Notes: generated by a model from the sequence alone, not told the origin. DNA of 39,915 nucleotides from Treponema sp. (GCA_016292805.1 JAEDFM010000020.1:1-39915), one strand, 5' to 3'. Numbered from the stretch's first letter, positions 5,121 to 15,100 are shown. Made by a program: numbers and translations.

Positions 5121-7502
5121 ATGGCTATGAATAACAGACTTACTTTTAATAAAACTGCTGAAAAATGGGAAGAATATTTACCTTTAGGAAACGGAAGAAT
5201 TGGTGCAATGATAAAAACTCATCCTTGCAACGAGATTCTTCAGTTGAATGAAGAAGGAATCTGGTCGGGAGGTCCTATTGACCGCATAAATCCTGATACT
5301 CAGAAGTATTTGCCTGAAATCAGAGAGCTGGTAAAGGAAGGTAAGGTGTTAGAGGCGCAGGAACTGGGCTTTGAAACTATAAGCGGTACCAGTTTTAATG
5401 AACGGGTATATCAGACTGCCGGTGAATTCCGTGTAGATTTTTTTAGTGAAGATAATTATGGAATTGAATGCGGCTGGCCCTTACAGCATAAGGTTGTTTC
5501 TGAATCCTTAGACTCCTATGCTGCTGAATTAGATTTGGATTCTGCATGTTCAGTTGTAACCTATACCGATCAGAATGGAGTAAAATTTACCCGTAGAACC
5601 TGGATTAGTGCTGTAGATGATGTTCTTTTTATGCATGTTACTGCCTCTGAAAAAGGTATGATAAATTTCAGGGGGTATCTGGATAGAGGAATCTGGGTGG
5701 ATAGTGTTTATGCGGAGAATGGAATGATTTTTCTGGAAGACAGCCATGGTATACCTTTTTGCGTTGGTGCTGGAGTTTCTGCCAGTGGTGGAAGCGTAGG
5801 AACTAAAGGTTTTTGTCTGGTAGGTGAAGGTTGTAATGAAGTTCTTTTCTATATAGATATACAGGCCTGGAAATGGAACGGAAAGCCAATTACAAAAAAG
5901 CAGTATGATAAGTCGATTAAAAAGAATTATTGGTCTGAGCAATGCAAAAATCACTTGATGAAGATTAGAAAGGCTGTTGAAAACAATGGAATAGGTGTAG
6001 CTGCCGATGCTTATTTTGCCTGGCATGTAAATGAATATAAAACTTATTGGAATAAATGTTATGTAGAAATTGGGGACAATAGGGACAGGGACAATGGGGA
6101 CAGACCTCAAACAACTGTAGAAACTCCTGTTCCGGACTTATTAAAGGCCGCAGGTAGTGATAATGTTGAACTTGTAAATAAATATATTAACTTTGGTCGC
6201 TATCTTTTAATTGCCGGCAGCCGTTGTCCTGGGAAATTACCAGCTACCTTACAGGGGTTGTGGAACTGTTACATGGATCCACCTTGGGGGTCAAAATATA
6301 CTATTAATATTAATACGGAAATGAATTACTGGCCTGTAAATATGGCTGGTCTTAGTGAATGTGAACTTCCATTATTTGAATTACTGGAGCGTGCCTATAA
6401 CAACGGCTGTGATGCGGCAAAACGAATGTACGGTTGCCGTGGTTATGTTCTACACCACAATACAGATTTCTGGGGTGATGCGGCACCTCAGGACAGCTGG
6501 CTTCCAGGAACTTACTGGGTACTGGGGGCAGCATGGCTGGCAACTCATATCTGGGAACATTACGAATATACTCTGGATGAAGAATTTCTGGCTCGTTATT
6601 ACTATTTAATTCACGAAGCCTGTATTTTCTTTGTTGATTTCTTGCAGCCTTGCAGTTTGACTGCTTCAGACGGAAAACCTTACCTTGTAATAAATCCATC
6701 TCTTTCTCCGGAAAATTCTTATGTTACAAAAGCTGGTCAGGTGGGAGCTTTTACCGAAGGCTGCGAAATGGACAATATGATTTTGGAACATCTGTTTAAA
6801 AGCTGCTTAAAAGCCCGTAATGTGCTTGGAGACCATGCTTGCAATAAAAAAGGCAAAAAATATAATTCCAAAGATTTTTCTGATTTTGAGTATATTCTTG
6901 AACATCTTAAAAAACCGGAACTAAATTCAGATGGTTCATTAATGGAATGGAATACCGAAGTTCCAGAAGTTGAACCTGGTCACCGCCACATAAGTCACTT
7001 GTATGGACTTTTTCCGGGGCACACTATTACTGTAGAGAAAACTCCACAGCTGGCAGAAGCCTGCAAAAAAACACTGGAAAAACGACTTTCTGCAGGTGGT
7101 GGTCATACAGGATGGAGCCAGGCCTGGATTATAAACTTCAGAGCTCAGCTGGAACAGGGGAATGAATCTCTGACGGCATTAACAAAAATCCTTTCCAATT
7201 CTACATTGCCTAATCTGCTGGATAATCATCCTCCATTTCAGATTGACGGAAACTTTGGAGCTTTGGCTGCAGTTATTAGAATGCTGGTTCAGTCTGAGTT
7301 TGATGAAAACGGGGAAGTTCAGCTTAAACTTCTGCCAGCATTGCCTTCAGAAAAAGCATGGCAAAATGGAAGTGTGCGGGGCATTCATATTAAGGGCGGA
7401 TATATTCTGGATTTTGACTGGAAGGATGGAAAAGCCTGTAATATAAAACTGAAGCCTGAAAATGAAAGGGCTGGAAAAATTAAGGTAAATTGCGGGTTTT
7501 AG
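5121..7502 (+). CDS. GH95 alpha-L-fucosidase/galactosidase-like enzyme
   Basis: This 793-aa protein is a glycoside hydrolase family 95 member, inverting enzymes acting on alpha-L-fucosides or, in some members, alpha-L-galactosides. The N-terminal domain opens with EEYLPLGNGRIGAMI and QLNEEGIWSGG. The (alpha/alpha)6 catalytic domain has ININTEMNYWP with the paired Asn396/Asn398, SPEN with the predicted acid Glu531, and FQIDGNFG with Asp709. No signal peptide is seen, so it should be cytoplasmic and act on imported oligosaccharides. The start is unsure: ATG 5121 and ATG 5127 both lack a Shine-Dalgarno, and a weak TAAACT at 5114-5119 would favour a near-leaderless start at 5127. An in-frame GGGACA-type repeat at 6071-6106 inserts Asp/Asn/Arg-rich residues between the N-terminal and catalytic parts. 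Substrate within GH95 is not resolved. Confidence 0.9.
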   Translation: MAMNNRLTFNKTAEKWEEYLPLGNGRIGAMIKTHPCNEILQLNEEGIWSGGPIDRINPDTQKYLPEIRELVKEGKVLEAQELGFETISGTSFNERVYQTAGEFRVDFFSEDNYGIECGWPLQHKVVSESLDSYAAELDLDSACSVVTYTDQNGVKFTRRTWISAVDDVLFMHVTASEKGMINFRGYLDRGIWVDSVYAENGMIFLEDSHGIPFCVGAGVSASGGSVGTKGFCLVGEGCNEVLFYIDIQAWKWNGKPITKKQYDKSIKKNYWSEQCKNHLMKIRKAVENNGIGVAADAYFAWHVNEYKTYWNKCYVEIGDNRDRDNGDRPQTTVETPVPDLLKAAGSDNVELVNKYINFGRYLLIAGSRCPGKLPATLQGLWNCYMDPPWGSKYTININTEMNYWPVNMAGLSECELPLFELLERAYNNGCDAAKRMYGCRGYVLHHNTDFWGDAAPQDSWLPGTYWVLGAAWLATHIWEHYEYTLDEEFLARYYYLIHEACIFFVDFLQPCSLTASDGKPYLVINPSLSPENSYVTKAGQVGAFTEGCEMDNMILEHLFKSCLKARNVLGDHACNKKGKKYNSKDFSDFEYILEHLKKPELNSDGSLMEWNTEVPEVEPGHRHISHLYGLFPGHTITVEKTPQLAEACKKTLEKRLSAGGGHTGWSQAWIINFRAQLEQGNESLTALTKILSNSTLPNLLDNHPPFQIDGNFGALAAVIRMLVQSEFDENGEVQLKLLPALPSEKAWQNGSVRGIHIKGGYILDFDWKDGKACNIKLKPENERAGKIKVNCGF
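6071..6106 (+). repeat. GGGACA-type repeat inside the GH95 gene
   Basis: GGGACA occurs four times in 36 bp (GGGGACAATAGGGACAGG, then GACAATGGGGACAGACC). It encodes a short GDNRDRDNGDRP segment in frame. GGGACA-based strings of this kind recur as dispersed intergenic elements in some spirochaetes and Firmicutes, so this is probably a repeat that landed in, or expanded in, an inter-domain loop without breaking the frame. Confidence 0.55.
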
Positions 7503-7570
7503 GGCGGCAGCCCTAGGCGAAGGGGTGGCGAGCAACACAGTGCGAGCCAGGGGAAGGCTTTCCCCTCCTG
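7500..7570. repeat. GC-rich repeat abutting the GH95 stop codon
   Basis: A GC-rich block begins at the GH95 stop codon itself: TAGGGC (7500-7505) pairs with GCCCTA (7510-7515), so the TAG is the base of a hairpin. Further on, AGGGGAAGGCTTTCCCCT (7549-7566) is nearly palindromic. On the opposite strand it matches AGGGGAAAGTCTTCCCCT at 10299-10316 with one difference in the centre, linking this block to the one after prfA in inverted orientation. It may double as the GH95 transcript end, but no T-tract terminator is present. Confidence 0.6.
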
Positions 7571-7581
7571 CATCCCTTATA

Positions 7582-7610
7582 TTGAGATAAACCTTTTTTT
7601 TCTGTATAAT
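7582..7610 (+). promoter_or_regulatory. Promoter of gatB-prfA
   Basis: TTGAGA (7582-7587), a 17-bp spacer and a perfect TATAAT (7605-7610) form a good housekeeping promoter. Predicted initiation near 7617 leaves a leader of about 18 nt that contains AGAGG before the gatB ATG. Confidence 0.8.
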
Positions 7611-7634
7611 GGTACAACTTAAAGAGGATTTAAA

Positions 7635-9176
7635 ATGATTGATAAGTGGGAAATTGTAATTGGTTGTGAAATTCACACTCAGCTCTTAACTAAAACAAAG
7701 GCTTTCTGTGCCTGCGAAAACCGTTATGGTGGTATGCCTGATACTCGTGTTTGTCCGGTTTGTCTTGGACTTCCTGGTGCTATGCCACGAATTTCTAAAG
7801 GTTATGTAGAATTGGGAGCTGTTGCTGGACAGGCTTTGAACTGTCACATTGCCCGCTTTACAAAATTTGACCGTAAACATTATTTCTATCCTGACTTGGC
7901 AAAAGGTTATCAGATTACTCAGTACGATATTCCACTTTGCGACAACGGTTATGTAGACTTGCCATTCCGTTCATTCCCAAAAGATGAACAGCCAGGTGGA
8001 GCAAAATGCCGGGATAAAAACTTTATTGGTGAAAACTGTGTTGTTGAAAGCGAAGGCCAGAAATACCGCCGTGTTCGTGTAGAACGCATTCACCTTGAGG
8101 AAGACGTAGGTAAGTCATTGCACTTGCAGGGTGCTCACTCATACATTGACTATAACCGTTGTGGTACTCCTCTTATTGAAATTGTAACAAAACCTGATAT
8201 GACTTCTCCTGAAGAAGCAGCTTTGTTTATGCAGACTGTACAGGAAATCCTCCGCTATGTAAAAGTTACTAACGGTAACCTTGAAGAAGGTAATATGCGT
8301 TGTGATGCCAACATCAACCTTAATGTTTGGGAAGACGGAAAGCTGTATCACACACCAATTTCTGAAATTAAAAACTTGAACTCTTTTAAAGCTATTCGTG
8401 ATGCCTGTACTTACGAAGCTCAGCGCCAGCTTAAAGAATTCCAGGAAGACCGTCAGGAATTTAACCCTGGTTTTAAAGTAACAATGGGTTGGAACGAAGT
8501 TGAAGGAAAAACTGTTGTTCAGCGTACAAAGAACTCTTTTGTAGATTACCGCTTTGTTGTTGAACCTGATATTAAACCTTTCTCTGTAAGTGAAGAATTA
8601 ATTTCTGCTGCTAAAGAAAAAGTAGGTGAACTTCCAGAAGCAAAACGCCAGCGCTATAAGAAGCAGTATGGTATGACTGATTTTGACGTAGAAACAATTA
8701 CTTCTACTCGTGATCTTGCTTTGTTCTTTGAAGATGCTGCTCAGAAATCTAAAAATCCTAAAAAGGCTGTAAACTTGATTCTTGCTGAACTTCTTGCTGT
8801 ATTGAACGAAAAGAAACAGACTATTAATGATGTTCAGATTTCACCTGCTCATATTGCAGAGCTTGCTGATGCTTTGGAAGATGGAAAAATTACTTCTAAG
8901 CAGGGTAAGGAAGTATTTGCAGAAATGATGGCTTCTAACAAAATGCCTTCTGTAATTATTAAAGAAAAGGGTATGGAAGTTGTAAGCGATTCTGGTGCAA
9001 TTGATAAGATTGTACAGGATGTAATTGCTGCAAATCCAAAGGCTGTAGAAGATTATAAATCTGGTAAAACAAATGTTGTAGGCTGGCTTATGGGACAGGT
9101 TATGAAAATGTCTCAGGGTAAAGCTAATCCTAAGCAGGCTACAGAAGCTTTGAATAAATATCTTTCACAGATGTAA
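7635..9176 (+). CDS. gatB: Asp-tRNA(Asn)/Glu-tRNA(Gln) amidotransferase subunit B
   Basis: GatB is the kinase/tRNA-binding subunit of the GatCAB complex, which activates mischarged Glu-tRNA(Gln) (and Asp-tRNA(Asn)) for amidation in the cytoplasm. The 513-aa protein begins with WEIVIGCEIHTQL. It keeps the zinc cysteines C25, C27, C40 and C43 (CAC and CPVC), FYPDLAKGYQITQYD, and HLEEDVGKS. The C-terminal YqeY-like tRNA-binding tail has MASNKMPSVIIKEKG and ends GKANPKQATEALNKYL. The start follows AGAGG by 7 nt. gatC and gatA are not in the window, so the complex is encoded at split loci. prfA follows after 27 bp and is probably co-transcribed. Confidence 0.97.
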   Translation: MIDKWEIVIGCEIHTQLLTKTKAFCACENRYGGMPDTRVCPVCLGLPGAMPRISKGYVELGAVAGQALNCHIARFTKFDRKHYFYPDLAKGYQITQYDIPLCDNGYVDLPFRSFPKDEQPGGAKCRDKNFIGENCVVESEGQKYRRVRVERIHLEEDVGKSLHLQGAHSYIDYNRCGTPLIEIVTKPDMTSPEEAALFMQTVQEILRYVKVTNGNLEEGNMRCDANINLNVWEDGKLYHTPISEIKNLNSFKAIRDACTYEAQRQLKEFQEDRQEFNPGFKVTMGWNEVEGKTVVQRTKNSFVDYRFVVEPDIKPFSVSEELISAAKEKVGELPEAKRQRYKKQYGMTDFDVETITSTRDLALFFEDAAQKSKNPKKAVNLILAELLAVLNEKKQTINDVQISPAHIAELADALEDGKITSKQGKEVFAEMMASNKMPSVIIKEKGMEVVSDSGAIDKIVQDVIAANPKAVEDYKSGKTNVVGWLMGQVMKMSQGKANPKQATEALNKYLSQM

Positions 9177-9203
9177 TTTATAGTAAACAGGAAATAGATA
9201 CTT

Positions 9204-10292
9204 ATGGACTTGATGAAAAAGCTTGAAGAATGTGACAAGCGTTTTAAAGAAGTTAGTGAACTTGTAATGGATCCAGATCTTGTAAAAGATGCTAAAAAAT
9301 ACAAGGACACAATGCGCGAACATGGATATTTATCTGAAGTTTGTGCACTTGGTGATGAATACAAAAAAGTTCTCCAGGGAATTGTTGATGCCAAAGAAAT
9401 GATTACTGCAGAAGATGATGCAGAAATGAAGGAAATGGCTCGTGAAGAATTAAAGGAACTGGAAGAAAAACAGCCAAAACTTGAAGAAGAAATTAAACTT
9501 AAACTTGTTCCACCTGATCCACTTGATGAAAAGAACATTATTCTTGAAATCCGTTCTGCTGCTGGTGGTGACGAAGCTTCTTTGTTTGTACGAGACCTTT
9601 GGGAAATGTACATTCACCTGGCTGAACGCAAAGGCTGGAAAACAGAAACTATGGAAGCTCAGGAAACTGAAGTTGGTGGTTTTAACAAAATCGTTACAAA
9701 TATTTCTGGAAAATTCGTTTACGGTACTTTGCGCTGGGAATCTGGCGTTCACCGTGTACAGCGGGTTCCTCAGACAGAATCTCAGGGCCGTTTACAGACT
9801 TCTACTGCAACAGTTGCTGTATTGCCAGAAGCAGAAGAAACAGATATTCAGATTAATATGAACGATGTTCGTGTAGATGTTATGCGTGCCGGTGGTCCTG
9901 GTGGACAGTGTGTAAACACAACCGACTCTGCCGTACGTCTTACACATATTCCTACAGGTCTTGTTGTTATTCAGCAGGATGAAAAATCTCAGATTAAAAA
10001 TAAGGAAAAGGCCTTCCGTGTATTGCGTGCCCGCCTCTTTGACCTTGAAGAATCTAAGAAACAGGCAGAACGCGCCGCAGCCCGCTCTAGTATGGTAGGT
10101 TCCGGTGCCCGTTCAGAAAAAATCCGTACATACAACTTTCCACAGGACCGGGTAACTGACCACCGTATTAACTACAGTGCTCACAACCTTCCTGGTTTTA
10201 TGATGGGTGACATGGACGATATGCTGGATGCTCTTAACGTTTACGCTAAGGAAGAACAGCTTGCCGCCGATGTTTCAGAGCTTAATTCATAA
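9204..10292 (+). CDS. prfA: Peptide chain release factor 1
   Basis: RF1 recognises UAA and UAG stop codons and triggers peptidyl-tRNA hydrolysis on the ribosome. The 362-aa protein has the expected coiled N-terminal domain. The codon-reading tripeptide appears as PQT in VQRVPQTESQGR (PAT in Escherichia coli; the middle residue varies). The catalytic GGQ is in RAGGPGGQCVNTTDSAV, where Cys follows GGQ instead of the more usual His or Ser. The C-terminal TYNFPQDRVTDHRIN is standard. A purine-rich AGGAAA precedes the ATG. It follows gatB closely, and prmC, which methylates the GGQ glutamine, is next after an intervening GC-rich repeat. No programmed frameshift is expected, as this is RF1 and not RF2. 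Confidence 0.97.
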   Translation: MDLMKKLEECDKRFKEVSELVMDPDLVKDAKKYKDTMREHGYLSEVCALGDEYKKVLQGIVDAKEMITAEDDAEMKEMAREELKELEEKQPKLEEEIKLKLVPPDPLDEKNIILEIRSAAGGDEASLFVRDLWEMYIHLAERKGWKTETMEAQETEVGGFNKIVTNISGKFVYGTLRWESGVHRVQRVPQTESQGRLQTSTATVAVLPEAEETDIQINMNDVRVDVMRAGGPGGQCVNTTDSAVRLTHIPTGLVVIQQDEKSQIKNKEKAFRVLRARLFDLEESKKQAERAAARSSMVGSGARSEKIRTYNFPQDRVTDHRINYSAHNLPGFMMGDMDDMLDALNVYAKEEQLAADVSELNS

Positions 10293-10427
10293 GGTGAGAG
10301 GGGAAAGTCTTCCCCTCGCTCCTGCCGCGAGTCGCTTCACAAGTGCCAAAGCAAGCTTTACCACTTGCTCCGCTTGGTCGCGTCATCCGCTACCCCTTCT
10401 AGCGGGGACACCCCGCAACGCCCCGTT
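10293..10427. repeat. GC-rich repeat between prfA and prmC
   Basis: A block of about 135 bp, far more GC-rich than the flanking genes, starts directly after the prfA stop and ends a few bases before the prmC ATG. It holds the near-palindrome AGGGGAAAGTCTTCCCCT (10299-10316), shared in inverted orientation with 7549-7566. A tight hairpin, GCGGGG-ACA-CCCCGC, lies at 10402-10416. An ORF overlaps it in another frame but has no protein similarity or ribosome site. The block occupies the place where a prmC ribosome binding site would be expected. Confidence 0.65.
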
Positions 10428-10429
10428 TT

Positions 10430-11341
10430 ATGACAATTCAACAATTTAAAGCTCAAAGTATAAAAACTCTTTCACAAACTAGTCCTTCTCCTCAGCTTGA
10501 TGTGGAGGTTTTGCTGGAGCACTTTTTAGGCTTTTCTAAAAGTCAGATTTTATTAAACCGTGATATTGAAATTTCAGACCATAACCTGGAACAGCTGCAG
10601 ACTGCTGTAAATAACCGTTTGTCAGGTTTACCAGTTGCTTATATTACAGGTCATAAAGAATTTTACGGTTATGATTTTTTTGTTTCGCCTGCAGTTCTAA
10701 TTCCAAAACCAGATACAGAAATTCTTGTAGAAAAAGCCATTAATATTATTATAGAAAAAATGGAAGCCAGACCTAATTCACTTTTGTACATTTGTGATAT
10801 GTGTACTGGCAGTGGTTGTATTGGTATTTCTGTCCTTAAAACTTTAATTGATGTTTATAAAATTCCTGTTGGGCGTCTGCCAGTCATAACAATGGTTGAT
10901 ATTTCTGGCCCTGCCCTGGAAGTAGCCCAGAAAAATGCAGATAATCTTATACCTGGTAACGCCCGATCCCTGGTACGCTTTGTTCAATCCAATCTTTTTG
11001 AAATGGTGCCAGGCAAGTTTGATGTAATTCTTACAAATCCTCCATATATTCCATCTTCTATGGTTGATGAGCTTTTACAGGATGGTAGAAGCGAGCCTAG
11101 ACTTGCACTGGATGGTGATGTTACAGATTGCGGTGAAAAATCATCTTCTACAGACGGGTTGGATTTAATCCGCCGCCTGCTGCCGGAAGCGGAAGAACAT
11201 TTGAATCCTTTAGGTTCTATGATTATGGAAACTGGTGAATATAATGCAGAGTCTGCCGCTGAACAGGCTAAAGAGTTGGGCTTTAAACCGGAATTGTATA
11301 AAGATTTAGAAGGGCAGTTACGGGGATTTGTCTGTTTATAA
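10430..11341 (+). CDS. prmC: Release factor glutamine N5-methyltransferase
   Basis: PrmC (HemK family) uses S-adenosylmethionine to methylate the glutamine of the GGQ motif of RF1 and RF2. The 303-aa protein has the N-terminal helical domain with the family GLPVAYITGHKEFYG. The SAM-binding motif I is ICDMCTGSGCIGISV, and the active-site NPPY is followed by IPSS. The end, QAKELGF and DLEGQLRGFV, is typical. Cytoplasmic. Position after prfA matches a widely conserved pairing. The ATG at 10430 has no Shine-Dalgarno: it is preceded by a GC-rich hairpin and CCCCGTTTT, so initiation may be weak, coupled or non-canonical. A later in-frame start would remove conserved N-terminal sequence. Confidence 0.93.
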   Translation: MTIQQFKAQSIKTLSQTSPSPQLDVEVLLEHFLGFSKSQILLNRDIEISDHNLEQLQTAVNNRLSGLPVAYITGHKEFYGYDFFVSPAVLIPKPDTEILVEKAINIIIEKMEARPNSLLYICDMCTGSGCIGISVLKTLIDVYKIPVGRLPVITMVDISGPALEVAQKNADNLIPGNARSLVRFVQSNLFEMVPGKFDVILTNPPYIPSSMVDELLQDGRSEPRLALDGDVTDCGEKSSSTDGLDLIRRLLPEAEEHLNPLGSMIMETGEYNAESAAEQAKELGFKPELYKDLEGQLRGFVCL

Positions 11342-11370
11342 TTGAATTATATGGGGTTAAATATTAATAT
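11342..11370 (+). promoter_or_regulatory. Possible xpt promoter near the start codon
   Basis: TTGAAT (11342-11347), a 17-bp spacer and TAATAT (11365-11370) lie only five bases before the xpt ATG, predicting a leaderless transcript. Both hexamers match consensus at four of six bases, so the support is modest in AT-rich DNA. A separate TATAAT at 11337-11342 overlaps the end of prmC. Confidence 0.3.
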
Positions 11371-11375
11371 TAGTT

Positions 11376-11951
11376 ATGGAATTATTAGAACAGCGAATTG
11401 AACAGGATGGTCAGGTTTTACCTGGAAATATTCTTAAGGTAAGCAATTTTTTGAATCATCAGATTGATACAAATCTTTTAGATCAGATGGGTGCAGAGTT
11501 CCATCGTCTTTATGCCGATACAAAAATCACAAAAGTAATAACAATTGAATCAAGCGGAATTGCCGTGGCGTATCCAGTTGCCAGAGAATTTGGTGTTCCT
11601 CTTGTATTTGCAAAAAAACATCAGAGTAAAAATGTTGATGAAGATGTTTATTGTGCACAGGTTTTCTCATTTACACATGGTAATACAAATAATGTTGTTA
11701 TTTCTAAAAAATACATAAATAAGGATGATAAAGTTCTTTTAGTAGACGACTTCCTTGCAAACGGAAAAGCCCTTGAAGGTTTAATCAGTCTAGTAGAACA
11801 GGCTGGCGCTCAGGTTCAGGGTATTTGTATAGCTATTGAAAAAGGCTTCCAGGATGGGGGTAAAAACATTAGGGAAAAAGGCTATAGGGTAGAAAGCCTT
11901 GCAATTGTTGAAAAAATGACTGATGACGGGAGAATTACTTTCCGCAGGTAG
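11376..11951 (+). CDS. xpt: Xanthine phosphoribosyltransferase
   Basis: Xpt converts xanthine and PRPP to XMP in purine salvage. The 191-aa protein has the normal Xpt length and pattern: MELLEQRIEQDGQVLPGNILKVSNFLNHQID at the N-terminus, IESSGIAVAYPVA, FAKKHQS, and the PRPP-binding loop VLLVDDFLANGKA. The C-terminal part has GICIAIEKGFQDGG and the ending SLAIVEKM. It is cytoplasmic. It starts 35 bp after prmC and could be read through from the same transcript, although a promoter-like pair sits close to its ATG. There is no clear Shine-Dalgarno. No purine riboswitch fits in the 34-bp gap, unlike many Firmicute xpt genes. Confidence 0.95.
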   Translation: MELLEQRIEQDGQVLPGNILKVSNFLNHQIDTNLLDQMGAEFHRLYADTKITKVITIESSGIAVAYPVAREFGVPLVFAKKHQSKNVDEDVYCAQVFSFTHGNTNNVVISKKYINKDDKVLLVDDFLANGKALEGLISLVEQAGAQVQGICIAIEKGFQDGGKNIREKGYRVESLAIVEKMTDDGRITFRR

Positions 11952-12141
11952 TATTTTTAGCTTTACTTTTATAATAAATACTCCAAATTTTATGTCTCTA
12001 TAACTAATATTTATATATATTTCTCTGATAGTTCATATATAATCTTATGTATAGTGGAGAAAGTATAAATTAATCCTTTTTAGCTTATATACCGATAATT
12101 AAATGATAGAGTTTACGATAGCGAATGAATGGAGAAAAGAT
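11952..12141 (+). promoter_or_regulatory. Upstream region of the giant lipoprotein operon
   Basis: This 190-bp AT-rich gap holds no supported gene. The best promoter element is TATAAT at 12038-12043, without a good -35. The only hairpin of note is AGTATTT...AAATACT overlapping the xpt stop (about 11950-11982), which lacks a T-tract and is a doubtful terminator. GGAGAAA shortly before 12142 is the ribosome site. The in-frame ATG at 12103 lacks one and precedes a non-signal-like extension. Confidence 0.4.
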
Positions 12142-15100
12142 ATGAGAAAATTTTTCTTATTACCAGTTTTGTTTTTACTCTTTACAGTTACATCCTGTGT
12201 TCTTGGGCTTGGTGAAGTAATTGATATTACAGCACCTGAAATTACTTTAAGCAAAATGGAATGTAAATACCTTAAAAATGGTGAAGAGGAAATATCTGAA
12301 CAAACAGTATTCACATCCACACTTTATACAAGAAAGAACGTTAAGTTTTATGGAACAGCTTCAGATAACATTGCCGTTACAAATGTTCATGTAGAAATTA
12401 AAGAGTCTGGTGATTCAGATTTTAGATTTCTTAAAAATGCAGAATTAAATGGTAACTCATGGCAAATTGAACTTGAATTACAAAATGAAGGTGCATGCTG
12501 GCTTAAATTTGTTAGCGAAGATAAAAAAGGTAACTATGGTAATAATTCTTCAAAAACAGCTTCATTTTTTGTTGATGAAAACGAACCTGTTGGAACAGGC
12601 TGGTACATTGACCGCCTTGTGAATGGAATTCAATACAATTTACAGTCAAAAGAAAAACTTTACTCTATTCTTGCATCTGATCAGCATCTTCTTGATCCAC
12701 AGAATAAAGATGTTGCTCAAAATGGTGAATTTTTAATATGTGCTTCGTTTAATGATGCTGCCGGAATTTTTACTAATCCAGATTCCAATATTCCTACAAC
12801 AACAATTAGTATTTTTGACGAAGATGGAAATAGAATTGCTGGTCCAATAACAGCAGAAGAAGGCAGTGGTAATTATTCTCCAAAATTTCGTATTAATGAT
12901 AATGTAATTAAAAATTATAAGAATGACAGTTATGCATTATTTCAGGTAAGATATTCATCAAAAGATATTGTAACAGTTCCTTTTCCTAATGAAGTAACTG
13001 AAAAAGAAGTTGAACTAGGATGGTTTATATGGTGGCCAGATTCAGATAAGCCTCGCTGTTCAATTACTGGTTATGATAAAGATGAAACCATTAATATTTA
13101 TGTAGGAGATTCTTTTAATGTAACAGTATTTGATGATGATGGTCTTGGCGGTAATGTTGAATTGTATAAAGGTGAAACGCCAATTGAATCAAAATCTATA
13201 AATAATGCAGATCGTGAAGTTTCCTTTGAAATCAAAGCTCCAGAAAATCCTGAAAAATTTACGCTTAAAATTACTGCTCACGATATTTATGGTAATAAGC
13301 TTAATATTGAAAAAAATGTAAATGTTATAGATAAATTCAACCCAACCTTAATTCTTACAAGCCCTGAAAATAATCAGATTCCAGAAGTAAGTGGACAAGA
13401 TGCCAATATTGAATTTTCAGGTGTAACTCTTGATACTTCAGGATGTAATTATCTTGAATTTGTATGGGTTCCAGACAGTGTAAAAGCTGATTATGCAGGA
13501 AAAAAAGCCCTTGCAACAGAGTTGCTGGATTCTCTTAATAGACCTGATCCTGCCAAAAAAGATCAAACTTTCCACGATGAATTTGCTCCTGGTGCAACTG
13601 GAAATAGTAAATGTACAGTGTTTACTACAGAATTTGATAGTAAATTCAAAGATGTAAAACTCTGGTCTGCTAAACTTACTCCAAAAGCCAGTGAAGATAA
13701 GTTTAAACAGCATGAATTTAAATTTACAGTTTCTCTTCTTAATGATTTTGCTGCTGATAAGAATAAGGAAAAATACTTCTTTACAAGAGTTACTCGTGAC
13801 GAGACTGCCTGTTCAGATTCAGAATTTAAGCTTGCAGCAGATAATATTGCTCCAGAAATTGTTCCTGTAAATCCTTCTGGAAACATGGCAATTATTGATG
13901 AAGATCAGGATTTTGTAATTAAGTTCAAAGCAAAGAAAGACAACGGTCTTTTAATGAATACAGCCAAATATAAAATAGAATATTTACCTTATGACAAAGA
14001 TGATAAAAAAGAAAATTATGAAATGCTTGTTGGTCATTATGATTCAACTGAAGGAGTTTACATTGGAAACACAGTTTCTAAAGAAACTTTGAAAAAATAC
14101 ACAGAAAATAACAAAAACCTTAAGGTAATTCTCTACGCAGAAGATTTACTTGGCAACAGTACAAGTGCAACTTATCAGGCAATCATAAGTGCTTTGCCAA
14201 AAATTAATACGGTAACTTCTTCTGCACCGGCAAAATGTAAGCTTGGAGATAAAATTTTGATTAATGTTTCATTCTCCAAGGCTCTTTCACTCTCTGATAC
14301 TTCAAATGTAAAACTTAAATTGAAGAATATTGTAAATTCTGGAAACTCAATAACAAAGGATACAATTGTATATGCTCCTATGACTGGCGGAAACAATTCT
14401 ACAACTCTTGTATTTTTATACACTGTAGAAGCCGGGGATGCTTCAGACGGTCTTGAAGTTTACAATGAACCTGGCAAAGGTCCAATTGAAGGAATTGAAT
14501 TAACCACTGCTCATGTGGAAGTTCTGGAAGATTCAAATAATCTTCAGTCTAAGCGCTCTGCAAATCCAATTAAAATAGACGGTACTGTTCCAAAAGCAAC
14601 TGGCGTTACAATCACTACGGACGGTGAAGATGGGAACAAAAACGGTGGAATTACATATTTAAGAGCCGGTAAAACAATTACTGCAAAAGTTACTACAGAC
14701 AAAGCTGTAACAGTTCAAGGTTCTCCTAAATTTGAATTAAATAATATTATTCTTGACTGGCAGTCAGTAAGTTCAAACGGAAAAGAAATTACCTTTGCTA
14801 TAAAAATTACAAATGAAACAGAAGGTGCTCTTTCTTACACAGCCGGTTGTATCAGCGGAATCGACACAATCAAAGACGACTTTGGTAACAGTCTTGTTTC
14901 TTCGATTACAGCGGCAGATGCAAATGTTGTAATTGATATAACACCACCTGGAAAACCTTCAATCAAGGTTTCGGAAACAAATAAAGGTTCAGAAGGTAAA
15001 TTCAACGGTTCTGCAAAATTTACAGTAACTCCTGGAACTGATGCAAATATTGCAAAAACCGAATACTCAACAGAAGGCGGACGTAATTGGAATACTTATT

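Noticed and set aside
10207..10449. 80-aa ORF across the prfA-prmC gap
   Set aside because: It is a frame shadow of prfA running into a GC-rich repeat, with no ribosome site or recognisable protein.
11342..11375. Purine riboswitch upstream of xpt
   Set aside because: Only 34 bp separate prmC and xpt, too short for the aptamer, and no conserved core is seen.
12103..12141. Earlier ATG for the first giant lipoprotein
   Set aside because: It adds a charged 13-residue leader before a classic signal peptide and lacks a Shine-Dalgarno; ATG 12142 has GGAGAAA.
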